Part shown: positions 1 to 9,672 of the stretch, in pieces
Position numbering within the stretch: the first letter of the stretch is position 1
Layout: each line of letters opens with the position of its first letter
Assembly (NCBI GenBank): GCA_965218205.1
Contig: OZ244590.1
Coordinates: forward strand, 1,116,001 to 1,180,000
Length of the DNA stretch: 64,000 nt
Reading direction: 5' to 3'
From: CBDDCA01 sp965218205
GTDB taxonomy: Bacteria; Spirochaetota; Spirochaetia; WTKD01; G963693115
Position numbers and translations under genes: made by a program
The notes under the pieces: model-generated
Seen by the model: the letters and a program-made list of their open reading frames with translations, nothing else
Told to the model about the DNA's origin: nothing
The model's database searches: none

Positions 1-1971
1 AAAAGAAATTATATATACTTTATTGTTTTTAGTGCTTTTATTATTTTGATGAGTGCTTGTGAAGATGATGTTGCGACCATCGCTAGCAGTGGGGGTGATG
101 TTTCCTCTGCGACTGCAACACCAGAAGTAAGCAATGTTACAGGAAGCCCAACCGATACAAGTGCAAGTATATCATGGCAAGCTCCAACACTTACTACTGA
201 ACACAAGAAAGCAAGCAGACAAAGGCTTACAACGGCAGATATATCTTACAAAGTGTATCGGGTAGCAAAGGGAAGCAAAGCCCGAACAATAGCAGAAATT
301 ACAACAGCAGATAAGAACCCGTTAGCAGTAGCAAAGGGAACAACAAGCATACGAATACCTAACCTTAAGCCGAATACAATTTATGAAATAGTACTACAAT
401 CAGTCAATGCCACCGACCCCACAAAAGTCTCTACAGGCATACGAATAGAAGTAACTACCCTTACTACTATTGGTATGAGAGCACAACAACAGGGAAGCAG
501 TAGTATAGTTTCTACTGTATCAACAACCGCACAAGGAAAAGACAGCACAACAGCCATTACTCCTATTGTTATGATCCTAGAAGTGACTCCCAGTAGTGCA
601 GTACACGGGGGTACATTTTCAATCAGCCCTAACCTTGCAGAAAATACAGGCATTTCATTTAATACCAGCAACGGCACACTATCAGGGGTAGCAAAATACG
701 CCCAGAGCGAAACCACTTACACAATAACCTTTACAGCACGAGACGGCAGGAAAGCACAGACCACTATTGCTATTACTGTAGCGGGGAAGTATACCCCAAG
801 AACGAAAGCTGAGTTAATTACCGCAATTAAAACTATAATCGACACGAATAAAAACGGCAGAATTGACAACAGTGATGATCTAGACGCAGACTTAAATAGT
901 ATTGATACAAGCAATATCACAGACACGAGCAGTCTTTTTATTTACCAAACACAATTACACCAATTTAATGGGGATATATCAAAGTGGAATGTAAGCAATG
1001 TAACCGATATGAGTTATATGTTTAGAGGAGCAACCACCTTTAATAGTGATATATCAAACTGGAATGTAGGGAAGGTAACCGATATGAGACAAATGTTTTC
1101 TTTTGCTACTGCATTTAATGGGGATATATCAAACTGGAATGTAAGCAAGGTTACAAATATGGATAGTACATTTAGAAAAGCAACTGCCTTTAATAGTGAT
1201 ATATCAAACTGGAATGTAAACAAGGTTACCAATATGGACAATATGTTTAGAGATGCAACCGCCTTTAATAGTGATATATCAAACTGGAAGGTAGAGAACG
1301 TACAGAGTATGAGCAGTATGTTTTATAAAGCGACCGCCTTTAATAGTGATATATCAAACTGGAAGGTAGAGAACGTACAGAGTATGAGCAGTATGTTTAG
1401 AGAAGCAACCGACTTTAATGGGAATATATCAAAATGGAATGTAAGCAAAGTGACAAATATGAGCGGGATGTTTAGAAAAGCAACCGCCTTTAATAGTGAT
1501 ATATCAGACTGGAAGGTAGGGAAAGTAACGGATATGAACGGGATGTTTAGAGAAGCGACCGCCTTTACTAGTGATTTGTCAAACTGGGATGTAAGCAAAG
1601 TGACAAATATGGGAGGGATGTTTTACAAAGTTATCGACTTTAATAGTGACCTGTCAAACTGGAAGGTAGGGAAGGTTACCAATATGAGTGGGATGTTTCA
1701 AGGAGCTACCTCCTTTAATAGTGATATATCAAACTGGGATGTAAGCAATGTAACGGGCATGACTGAAATGTTTAGCGGAGCTACCTCCTTTAATAGTGAT
1801 ATATCAAACTGGAATGTAAGCCGTGTAAACTTTATGATCGCTATGTTTAGCGGAGCTACCGCCTTTAATAGAGATTTAGAAGCATGGGGGAAGCATATAG
1901 GGAGCAGAAGGGTAATAAAAATAGGGATGTTTACTAAAAGTGGGGTAACAACACCTCCCTCATGGTACTAA
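1..1971 (+). CDS. BspA-like (DUF285) surface lipoprotein, FN3 + Ig + 12 leucine-rich-type repeats; 5' end cut by window edge
   Basis: The frame is open from base 1. By comparison with the paralogue at 2217 only the ATG is missing, so the full protein would be about 657 residues. The N-terminus is a lipoprotein signal peptide ending in a lax spirochaetal lipobox (LMSAC) followed by acidic residues, which predicts a lipid-anchored surface protein. Next come one FN3-like domain (about residues 40-150; ISW, YKVYRV and TIYEIVLQSVN strands), a putative Ig domain (about 200-260, GISFNTSNGTLSG), an EF-hand-like loop (DTNKNGRIDNSDD) and twelve exact-length 25-residue repeats of the type FNSDISNWNVSKVTNMxxMF, the BspA/DUF285 or Listeria 26-residue family. 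DUF285 proteins in host-associated bacteria and mycoplasmas are surface-exposed and often adhesive; that role here is inferred. A start at TTG 46 is possible but would destroy the signal peptide. Confidence 0.85.
   Translation, partial: KRNYIYFIVFSAFIILMSACEDDVATIASSGGDVSSATATPEVSNVTGSPTDTSASISWQAPTLTTEHKKASRQRLTTADISYKVYRVAKGSKARTIAEITTADKNPLAVAKGTTSIRIPNLKPNTIYEIVLQSVNATDPTKVSTGIRIEVTTLTTIGMRAQQQGSSSIVSTVSTTAQGKDSTTAITPIVMILEVTPSSAVHGGTFSISPNLAENTGISFNTSNGTLSGVAKYAQSETTYTITFTARDGRKAQTTIAITVAGKYTPRTKAELITAIKTIIDTNKNGRIDNSDDLDADLNSIDTSNITDTSSLFIYQTQLHQFNGDISKWNVSNVTDMSYMFRGATTFNSDISNWNVGKVTDMRQMFSFATAFNGDISNWNVSKVTNMDSTFRKATAFNSDISNWNVNKVTNMDNMFRDATAFNSDISNWKVENVQSMSSMFYKATAFNSDISNWKVENVQSMSSMFREATDFNGNISKWNVSKVTNMSGMFRKATAFNSDISDWKVGKVTDMNGMFREATAFTSDLSNWDVSKVTNMGGMFYKVIDFNSDLSNWKVGKVTNMSGMFQGATSFNSDISNWDVSNVTGMTEMFSGATSFNSDISNWNVSRVNFMIAMFSGATAFNRDLEAWGKHIGSRRVIKIGMFTKSGVTTPPSWY
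961..1860 (+). repeat. 12 tandem 75-bp units encoding DUF285 25-residue repeats
   Basis: The period is exactly 75 bp with no indels across twelve units; the core is FN-S/G-D-I-S-N-W-x-V-x-x-V-x-x-M-x-x-MF. Units 5 and 6 are almost identical, both carrying KVENVQSMSSMF, which is a recent unit duplication. A degenerate thirteenth unit (FNRDLEAWGKH) caps the array. The paralogue downstream has only about two units before the same cap. Confidence 0.9.
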
Positions 1972-1995
1972 AGTACAAAGTAGTATAATAAAATT

Positions 1996-2164
1996 GTGTA
2001 GGGATGAGAGTATAAGAATTGGAGTTTTTCTATCTCATATATACCTTTGGCAAAACTCAATTCAAATATTTTATGTAATTAGCACCTAAAATGGAGAATA
2101 ATAGGCTATTTTTTAAGAAAATAGGTGTTATAGTATTGATTTTTTTTTTTTTTAATTATATAAT
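1996..2164 (+). promoter_or_regulatory. Spacer between lipoprotein genes: half inverted repeat, hairpin and promoter with T14 spacer tract
   Basis: This is a shortened copy of the spacer repeated at 3456 and 9673. It keeps the left arm GTGTAGGGATGA (1996-2007) but has lost the right arm. A hairpin CTATTTT/AAAATAG (2106-2124) precedes TTGATT (2136-2141) and TATAAT (2159-2164), spaced by exactly 17 bp. An unbroken run of 14 T (2140-2153) lies between the two boxes. A Shine-Dalgarno, AAAAAGGAG (2202-2210), sits 6 nt before ATG 2217. Confidence 0.6.
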
Positions 2165-2216
2165 ATAGTCATATGTGTTCAAAATTCAAGTGTTAAATTT
2201 GAAAAAGGAGAAATAT

Positions 2217-3455
2217 ATGAAAAGAAATTATATATACTTTATTATTTTTATTGTTTTTAGTGCTTTTATTATTTTGATAAGTGCTTGTGAAGATGATATT
2301 ACGACCACTGCTAGCAGTGGAGGTGATGCTTCCTCTGCATTGCCAGAGGCAAGCAATGTTACAGTTACAGGAAGCCCAACCGATATAAATGCAAGTATAT
2401 CATGGCAAATTCCAACGCTTACCGCTAGTCATAAGAAACCAGACGGAACACAACTAACAAAGGCAGATATATCTTATAAAGTATATCGAGTAGCAAAGGG
2501 AGGCAGTGACCGAACTGTAGCAGAGATTAAAGCAGCAGATAAGAACCCAATAACAGTAGCAAAGGGAGCAACAAGCATAACTATACCTAATCTTAAGCCT
2601 ACTACCACCTATGAAGTAGTAGTACAAGCAATCAATTTCACCGATACCACAAAAACCTCTACAGGCATACGAATAGAAGTAACTACTCCTGCCTCTATTG
2701 GCATGAAAGCAAAGGAGCAAGGAAGCAGCAGTATAGTTTCTACTGTATCAGCAACAGCACAAGGAAAAGACGGAACAACAGAAATTACTCCTATTGTTAT
2801 GGAAGTAACGCCCAGTAGTGTAGTAAGCAGTGGTACATTTTCAATAAGTCCCAACCTAACAGAAAATACAGGCATTTCTTTCAATACCAGCAACGGTACA
2901 CTATCAGGGGTAGCAAAATACGCCCAGAGCGAAACTGCTTATACAGTAACCTTTACAGCAACAGACGGCAGAACAGCACAGATCACTCTTGATATTACTG
3001 TAGTGCATAAACACAGCCCAAAAAATAAAAAAGAGTTAATTGATGTAATTATAAGTATAATTGATACGCACAAAGACGGAGATTACACAAATATAGATGC
3101 AAGGGATGACCTAGACGCAGACTTAAATATTATTGATACAAGTAATATTACAGATATGAGTATACTATTTTCAATTATTACACCCTTAAGACGCTTTAAT
3201 GGGGATATATCAAAATGGGATGTAAGTAACGTAACTAATATGTATGGAATGTTTCATTTTTCTCTTTTTAATGGGGATATATCAAAATGGGATGTAAGCA
3301 ATGTAACTAATATGAACGAGATGTTTAAGGATAGTAGTTTTAATAAAGATTTAGAAGCATGGGGGGAACACATAGAGGAAAGTGTTACCATGAGTGATAT
3401 GTTTGATAATTCTGCAATTACTACACCGCCTACATGGTACAAAAGTGGTAATTAA
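2217..3455 (+). CDS. BspA-like (DUF285) surface lipoprotein, short paralogue
   Basis: The protein has 412 residues. The start was set at ATG 2217 because AAAAAGGAG lies 6 nt upstream and the sequence MKRNYIY then matches the two giant paralogues; the frame is open further upstream to 2175 but that would mask the signal. The signal peptide ends ILISAC. Order: one FN3-like domain (about 40-150), a putative Ig domain (about 190-260, GISFNTSNGTLSG), an EF-hand-like acidic loop (DTHKDGDYTNIDARDD), the DUF285 entry motif DLNIIDTSNITDMS, then only about two 25-residue repeats and the cap FNKDLEAWGEH. It is about 245 residues shorter than its upstream paralogue, nearly all of it in repeat number. It is probably a lipid-anchored surface protein; ligand unknown. 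Confidence 0.88.
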   Translation: MKRNYIYFIIFIVFSAFIILISACEDDITTTASSGGDASSALPEASNVTVTGSPTDINASISWQIPTLTASHKKPDGTQLTKADISYKVYRVAKGGSDRTVAEIKAADKNPITVAKGATSITIPNLKPTTTYEVVVQAINFTDTTKTSTGIRIEVTTPASIGMKAKEQGSSSIVSTVSATAQGKDGTTEITPIVMEVTPSSVVSSGTFSISPNLTENTGISFNTSNGTLSGVAKYAQSETAYTVTFTATDGRTAQITLDITVVHKHSPKNKKELIDVIISIIDTHKDGDYTNIDARDDLDADLNIIDTSNITDMSILFSIITPLRRFNGDISKWDVSNVTNMYGMFHFSLFNGDISKWDVSNVTNMNEMFKDSSFNKDLEAWGEHIEESVTMSDMFDNSAITTPPTWYKSGN

Positions 3456-3816
3456 AGTATATTAAAATTGTGTAGGGATGAACATATAAAGCCTTCATTA
3501 TATTACTAATGTAGATGCTTGTTATTATCTTGTTTCTTTTCATCATCCCTACACTTTAGTAAATTTATGTAAAATGAGAAAACTGTTATTATTATTATAA
3601 ATTGAGCATATTTGAGAAAGGAGTTTTTCAATCTTATGTATACCTTCTAGTAACACTCAATTCAAATATTTTATGTAAATAGCACCTAAAAACCTAAAAT
3701 GGAGAGTAACAGGCTATTTTTTTAGAAAATAGATGTTCTGTTATTGCATTTTTCTTTTTTTTATTCTATAATTAATCATCTGTACTTAAAACTTAAGTAT
3801 TAAAAAGGAGTAAAAT
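3456..3816 (+). repeat. Duplicated intergenic cassette (copy 2): 12-bp inverted repeat, hairpin, leader
   Basis: No gene is visible in these 361 bases. A perfect 12-bp inverted repeat, GTGTAGGGATGA (3470-3481) and TCATCCCTACAC (3543-3554), encloses 61 bp, and a second hairpin at 3708-3742 (AACAG/CTGTT outside CTATTTT/AAAATAG) abuts the promoter. The whole cassette recurs upstream of the next gene (9673-10045) with the same order and spacing, so it was duplicated with the gene. The 12-bp inverted repeat could form a terminator-like stem-loop or be an operator; the sequence does not decide. Confidence 0.7.
3744..3772 (+). promoter_or_regulatory. Promoter of first FN3-repeat lipoprotein
   Basis: TTGCAT (3744-3749) and TATAAT (3767-3772) are separated by 17 bp of T-rich spacer (T5-C-T8). 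A stem-loop ends 1 nt before the -35 box. The same arrangement stands in front of the sister genes at 2217 and 10046. A Shine-Dalgarno AAAAAGGAG precedes the ATG at 3817. Confidence 0.6.
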
Positions 3817-6800
3817 ATGAAAAGAAATTATATATATTTTAGTGTTTTTAGTGTTTTTATTATTTTGATAAGTGCCTGTGAAGCTGATACTTCAACTAGC
3901 TCTGGCGGTGGGGATGATGTTATTCTCTCCTCTGCGACTGCACCATTAGAGGTAAGCGGTGTTACAGGTACTGCTACCGACAGAAGTATTATATTGAAGT
4001 GGCAAGCCCCAACGCTTACAAGCAGTCATAAGAAAGCAGATGGACAAGCACTCACAAAGGCAGATGTGTCCTATAAGATATATCGTGTAGCAAAGGGAGG
4101 CAGTAACAGAACTGTAGCAGAGATTAAAGCAGCAGATAAGAACCCGATAGCAGTAGCAAAGGGAACAACAAGTACAACTATAACTAATCTTACCTCTGCT
4201 ACCACTTATGAAATAGTAGTACAAGCAGTCAATTCTACCGATACCACAAAAGTCTCTGCAGGAACGAAAGTCGAAGTGACTACCCTTAGCACTAATCAAG
4301 CTACCTCTCCGCCAGATGCCCGCAGTGTTACAGGAAGCTCTACCGATATAAGTGCAAGAATAACATGGCAAGAGCCAACACTTACTACTAGCCATAAGAA
4401 AGCAGACGGACAAGCACTCACAAAGGCAGATGTGTCCTATAAGGTATATCGTGTAGCAAAGGGAGCAGGGACCCGAACAGTAGCACAGATTAAAGAAGCA
4501 GATACGACCCCGCTAGCAGTAGCAGAAGGAACAACAAGTATAAATATAACTAATCTTAATAAAAGTACTACTTATGAAGTAGTAGTACAAGCAGTCAATT
4601 CTACCGATACTACAAAAGTCTCTACAGGAGTAAAAATAGAAGTAACTACCCTTGCTACTAATCAAGCAACAGCACCGCCAGACGCCCGCAGTGTTACCGC
4701 AGGAAGCCCAACCGATACCAGTGTAGGCATATCATGGACAGCACCAGACCTTACAAGCAGTCATAAGAAAGCAGACGGACAAATCCTCACAGCAGCAGAT
4801 GTATATTACAAAGTATACCGAGTAGTAAAGGGAAGTAATGCCCGAGATGTAGCAGAGATTAAAGAAGCAGACACAACGCCACTAGAAGTAGCAAAAGGAA
4901 CAACAAGTACAACTATAAATAATCTTAGTGGCAGTACTACTTATGAAGTAGTGGTACAAGCAGTCAATTCCACTGACCCCACAAAAGTCGCTACAGGCAT
5001 ACGAATAGAAGTAACTACCACGAACCCCGCTACCGCCCCCGCAGAGGCCCGCAGTGTTACAGGAAGTCCAACCGATACCAGTGTAGGCATATCATGGCAA
5101 GCCCCAGACCTTACAAGCAGTCACAAGAAAGCAGACGGACAAAGACTTACAATAGCAGATGTATCTTACAAAGTATACCGAGTAGCAAAGGGAAGCGATG
5201 CCCGAGATGTAGCAGAGATTAAAAAAGCAGATGCTACCCCGCTAACAGTAGTAAAAGGAACGACAAGTGTAAATATAACTAATCTTAATAAAAATACTAC
5301 TTATGAAGTAGTAGTACAAGCAGTCAATTCTACCGATACTACAAAAGTCTCTACAGGAGTAAAAATAGAAGTAACTACCCTTGCTACTAATCTCGCAACC
5401 GCCCCTGCAGATGCCCGCAGTGTTACCGCAGGAAGCCCAACCGATACCAGTGTAGTCATATCATGGCAAGCCCCAGACCTTACAAGCAGTCACAAGAAAG
5501 CAGACGGACAAAGACTTACAATAGCAGATGTATCTTACAAAGTATACCGAGTAGCAAAGGGAAGCGATGCCCGAGATGTAGCAGAGATTATAGCAGCAGA
5601 TAAGAACCCGCTAGCAGTAGCAAAAGGAACGACAAGTATAAATATAACTAATCTTACGCATACTACCACCTATGAAATAGTAGTACAAGCAGTCAATTCC
5701 ACCGACCCTACAAAAGTCTCTACAGGAGTGAAAATAGAAGTAACTACCCTTACTACTAATCAAGCAACAGCACCGCCAGATGCCCACAGTGTTACAGGAA
5801 GTCCAACCGATACCAGTGTAGGTATATCATGGACAGCCCCAGATCTTACAAGCAGTCACAAGAAAGTAGATGGACAAAGCCTCACAGCAGCAGATGTATC
5901 TTACAAAGTATATCGTGTAACAAAAGGAGCAGAGAGCAGAACAATAGCAGAGATTAAAACAGCAGATACTACCCCAATAACAGTAGCAAAAGGAACAACA
6001 AGTACAACTATAACCAGTCTTACCCCTAATACCACCTATGAAATAGTAGTACAAGCAATCAATTTCACCGACTCTACAAAAGCCTCTACAGGCATACGAA
6101 TAGAAGTAACTACCGATAGCCTTGCCACCGCACCAGCAGACGCAAGCAGTGTTACAGGAAGCCCAACCGATACCAGTGTAGGCATATCATGGCAAGCCCC
6201 AAATCTTAGCACTAGCCACAAGAAAGCAGACGGACAAAGACTCACAACAGCAGATGTATCTTACAAAGTATATCGTGTAGCAAAAGGAGCAGATACTCGA
6301 ACAATAGCAGAGATTAAAACAGCAGATAAGAACCCGCTAGTAGTAGCAAAGGGAACAACAAATACAACTATAACCAGTCTTGCCCCTAGTACCACCTATG
6401 AAGTAGTAGTACAAGCAGTCAATTCCACCGATACTACAAAAGTCTCTACAGGAGTAAAAATAGAAGTAACTACTCTTGCGAATAATCAAGCAACCGCCCC
6501 TGCAGATGTCCGCAGTGTTATAGGAAGTCCAACCGATACCAGTGTAGGCATATCATGGCAAGAGCCAACACTTAATAATAGCCATAAGAAAGCAGATGGG
6601 CAAAGCCTCACAGCAGCAGATGTATCTTACAAAGTATATCGTTTAGAAAAGGGAGCAGAGAGCAGAACAATAGCACAGATTATAGCAGCAGATAATAAAC
6701 CACTAGCAGTAGCAAAGGGAACAACAAGGGTAAATATAACTAATCTTACCACTGCTACCACCTATGAAGTAGTAGTACAAGCAGTCAATTCCACTGATCC

Positions 6801-9672
6801 CACAAAAGTCTCTACAGGAGTGAGAGAAGAAGTAACTACTACGAACCCCGCCACTGCACCAGCAGAAGCAAGCAGTGTTGCAGGAAGCTCAGCCGATACC
6901 AGTGCAAGAATAACATGGCAAGCCCCAAATCTTAGCGCTAGCCATAAAAAGAAAGACGGAACACAACTAACACAGGCAGATGTATCGTATAAAGTATATC
7001 GTGTAGCAAAAGGAAGTAATGCACGACCAGTAGCAGAGATTAAAGCAGCAGATACTAACCCACTAGCAGTAGCAAAGGGAATAACAAGTATAAATATAAC
7101 TAATCTTACTAGAAGTACCACCTATGAAATAGCAGTACAAGCAGTCAATTCCACTGATCCCACAAAAGTCTCTACAGGCATACGAATAGAAGTAACTACC
7201 ATTAACTCCGCCACTGTACCGCTAGAGGCAAGAAGTGTTGCGGCAGGGCTAAACGATGATGGGAGTGCAACGATATCATGGCAAGCTCCCATGTTTACAA
7301 GCAGTCACAAGAAAGCAGACGGAACACAACTCACAAAAGCAGATGTATCTTACAAGGTGTATAGGGTAGAAAGAGGCGTCCGCCAAAGACCAATAGCACA
7401 GATTATAGCAGAAGATAAGAACCCGCTAGTAGTAGCAAAGGGAACAACAAGTGTAAATACTAATCTTAAATCTAATATCTATTATGAAATAGTAGTACAA
7501 GTAATCAATGCAACGGATACCACAAAGGTCTCTCCAGGAGAAATAACAATAGTATTTGTCGCTAATCATGCCACCGCACCGCCAAACGTAACCTCAATAC
7601 AAAGACAGATAACTGATAACAGTATATCACTATACTTGGAAACCTTGCCTAGAGATAGCCATAAGAAAAGAAACGGAAAAAGACTCGCAATAGCAGATAT
7701 ATCTTATAAAGTATACCGAGTAGTAAAGGGAGCAGATGCCCGAGATGTAGCACAGATTAAAGCAGCAGATGGGAACCCGCTTGAAGTAGCAAAAGGAACA
7801 ACAAGTGTAAATATAACTAATCTTAATAAAAATACTACTTATGAAATAGTAGTACAGACAGTCAATTCCACTGATCCAACAAAAGTTTCTACAGGAGTAA
7901 AAAGAGAACTGACTACCCTTGCAGGTAATCAAGCAACAGCACCACCAGACGCCCGCAGTGTTACCGCAGGAAGTCCAACTAATACCAGTGTAGCGGTATC
8001 ATGGCAAGCCCCAGCTCTTACAAGTAGTCATAAGAAAACAGACGGACAAGCACTCACAAAGGCAGATGTGTCTTACAAAGTGTATCAGGTGATAAAAGGA
8101 AATAACGCCCGAACGATAGCAGAGATTAAAGCAGCAGACACGACACCGCTTGAAGTAGCAAAAGGAACAACAAGTATAAATATAGCTAATCTTACGCCTG
8201 GAACAACCTATGAAGTAGTAGTACAAGCAGTCAATGCCACTGATTTCACAAAAGTCTCTACAGGAATAAGAGAAGAAGTGACTACTTTATCCGTTGCAAC
8301 TGAACCAGCAGACGCCCGCAGTGTTACCGCAGGAAGTCCAACCGATACCAGTGTAGGCATATCATGGCAAGCCCCAGCCCTTACAAGCATTCACAAGAAA
8401 GCAGATGGAACACAACTAACACAGGCAGATGTATCCTACAAAGTATATCGTGTAGCAAAGGGAGCAAAGAGCCGAACAGTAGCGAGTATTATAAAAGCAG
8501 ATGCTAAACCGATAACAGTAGCAAGAGGAACGACAAGAACAAGTATAACTAATCTTACACCTGGAACAACCTATGAAGTAGTAGTACAGACAATCAATGC
8601 TACCGATACTACAAAAATCTCTACAGGAATAAGAGAAGAAGTGACTACTTTATCCGTTGCAACTGAACCAGCAGATATCCGCAATATTTCCTTAGCAGTT
8701 ATTACCGATAAAACTGTATATGTATCATGGCAAGCCCCAGCTCTTACAAACATTCACAAGAAAGCAGATGGAACACAACTAACACAGGCAGATGTATCCT
8801 ACAAAGTATATCGTGTAGCAAAGGGAGCAAAGAGCCGAACAGTAGCGAGTATTATAAAAGCAGATACTAAACCGATAACAGTAGCAAGAGGAACGACAAA
8901 TGCAAATATAACTAATCTTACATTTAATACTACCTATGAAATAGTAGTACAGACAGTCAATGCCACCGATACTACAAAAGTCTCTACAGGAATAAGAAGA
9001 GAAGTGCTTATTAACCCAGCAACCACACCACCAGAAGTAAACAATATTGTAAATGAATCAACCGATACCACTTTAGAACTATCATGGTCAATCCCATTTA
9101 CTAGTAACCATAAAAAAACAGATGGAAATAATCTCACAAGCGAAGATGTATCTCACTATGTTTTCTGGGTAGAAAAAGGAAAAGATGCCCGAACAATACC
9201 ACAGATTAAAGCGATAGGTAAACTTCTAATGCTTCCAAAAGGTAACCTACAGTTAGCATATTCTCTCTCTATCAAGCCTAATACCACCTATGAAATAGTA
9301 ATACAAGTAATCAATGCAACAGATCCTACAAAAATTTCTACAGGCATACGAGCAGAAATAACTACCCTTAGAAGTCTTAATTTTGTTTATAAAAAAGATG
9401 GAGATATCAGAAAGGTTGTAGCCATAAGTACATCATCACCAGCAAATCTTGTTGCAGAAATAAGCCCAAATGTAAAAGGTACATTTTTTATAAGCCCCAA
9501 CCTCAATGTGCTAACTGGGGTATCATTTAATACCAGTGACGGCACAATATCAGGTAAACCAACAAAGTCACTTACAACACCTTTTTCAACAAGAGACTTT
9601 ACAATATACTTTACTGCAGCAGATGGACGATTAGTACGCACCACTCTTAAACTGAAGGTAACATATCCTTAA
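3817..9672 (+). CDS. Giant FN3-repeat surface lipoprotein (15 repeats), copy 1
   Basis: The protein has 1951 residues. The signal peptide MKRNYIYFSVFSVFIILISAC ends in lipobox ISAC and is followed by a DTSTSSGGGDD linker. Fifteen FN3-like domains of about 120 residues fill residues 45-1855, each with ISWQAP, SHKKADGQ, ADVSYKVYRV, a 25-residue insert ending VAKGTTS, and TTYEVVVQAVN. A putative Ig domain (GVSFNTSDGTISG) closes the protein. Repeats 4 and 5, and 13 and 14, are nearly identical neighbours, showing recent duplication; repeats 10, 11 and 15 are the most diverged. The likely role is a long surface stalk or adhesin; no catalytic domain is seen. Repeats 1-3 are almost the same as in the next gene, pointing to gene conversion. 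Ligand and host function are unknown. Confidence 0.9.
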   Translation: MKRNYIYFSVFSVFIILISACEADTSTSSGGGDDVILSSATAPLEVSGVTGTATDRSIILKWQAPTLTSSHKKADGQALTKADVSYKIYRVAKGGSNRTVAEIKAADKNPIAVAKGTTSTTITNLTSATTYEIVVQAVNSTDTTKVSAGTKVEVTTLSTNQATSPPDARSVTGSSTDISARITWQEPTLTTSHKKADGQALTKADVSYKVYRVAKGAGTRTVAQIKEADTTPLAVAEGTTSINITNLNKSTTYEVVVQAVNSTDTTKVSTGVKIEVTTLATNQATAPPDARSVTAGSPTDTSVGISWTAPDLTSSHKKADGQILTAADVYYKVYRVVKGSNARDVAEIKEADTTPLEVAKGTTSTTINNLSGSTTYEVVVQAVNSTDPTKVATGIRIEVTTTNPATAPAEARSVTGSPTDTSVGISWQAPDLTSSHKKADGQRLTIADVSYKVYRVAKGSDARDVAEIKKADATPLTVVKGTTSVNITNLNKNTTYEVVVQAVNSTDTTKVSTGVKIEVTTLATNLATAPADARSVTAGSPTDTSVVISWQAPDLTSSHKKADGQRLTIADVSYKVYRVAKGSDARDVAEIIAADKNPLAVAKGTTSINITNLTHTTTYEIVVQAVNSTDPTKVSTGVKIEVTTLTTNQATAPPDAHSVTGSPTDTSVGISWTAPDLTSSHKKVDGQSLTAADVSYKVYRVTKGAESRTIAEIKTADTTPITVAKGTTSTTITSLTPNTTYEIVVQAINFTDSTKASTGIRIEVTTDSLATAPADASSVTGSPTDTSVGISWQAPNLSTSHKKADGQRLTTADVSYKVYRVAKGADTRTIAEIKTADKNPLVVAKGTTNTTITSLAPSTTYEVVVQAVNSTDTTKVSTGVKIEVTTLANNQATAPADVRSVIGSPTDTSVGISWQEPTLNNSHKKADGQSLTAADVSYKVYRLEKGAESRTIAQIIAADNKPLAVAKGTTRVNITNLTTATTYEVVVQAVNSTDPTKVSTGVREEVTTTNPATAPAEASSVAGSSADTSARITWQAPNLSASHKKKDGTQLTQADVSYKVYRVAKGSNARPVAEIKAADTNPLAVAKGITSINITNLTRSTTYEIAVQAVNSTDPTKVSTGIRIEVTTINSATVPLEARSVAAGLNDDGSATISWQAPMFTSSHKKADGTQLTKADVSYKVYRVERGVRQRPIAQIIAEDKNPLVVAKGTTSVNTNLKSNIYYEIVVQVINATDTTKVSPGEITIVFVANHATAPPNVTSIQRQITDNSISLYLETLPRDSHKKRNGKRLAIADISYKVYRVVKGADARDVAQIKAADGNPLEVAKGTTSVNITNLNKNTTYEIVVQTVNSTDPTKVSTGVKRELTTLAGNQATAPPDARSVTAGSPTNTSVAVSWQAPALTSSHKKTDGQALTKADVSYKVYQVIKGNNARTIAEIKAADTTPLEVAKGTTSINIANLTPGTTYEVVVQAVNATDFTKVSTGIREEVTTLSVATEPADARSVTAGSPTDTSVGISWQAPALTSIHKKADGTQLTQADVSYKVYRVAKGAKSRTVASIIKADAKPITVARGTTRTSITNLTPGTTYEVVVQTINATDTTKISTGIREEVTTLSVATEPADIRNISLAVITDKTVYVSWQAPALTNIHKKADGTQLTQADVSYKVYRVAKGAKSRTVASIIKADTKPITVARGTTNANITNLTFNTTYEIVVQTVNATDTTKVSTGIRREVLINPATTPPEVNNIVNESTDTTLELSWSIPFTSNHKKTDGNNLTSEDVSHYVFWVEKGKDARTIPQIKAIGKLLMLPKGNLQLAYSLSIKPNTTYEIVIQVINATDPTKISTGIRAEITTLRSLNFVYKKDGDIRKVVAISTSSPANLVAEISPNVKGTFFISPNLNVLTGVSFNTSDGTISGKPTKSLTTPFSTRDFTIYFTAADGRLVRTTLKLKVTYP
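3940..9384 (+). repeat. Array of 15 FN3-like repeats, about 360 bp each
   Basis: I counted the units by the conserved SHKK / YKVYRV / TTYExVVQ landmarks. Identity between neighbouring units is high in the N-terminal two thirds and lower near the C-terminus, the pattern expected when unequal crossing-over homogenises the centre of an array. Confidence 0.85.
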
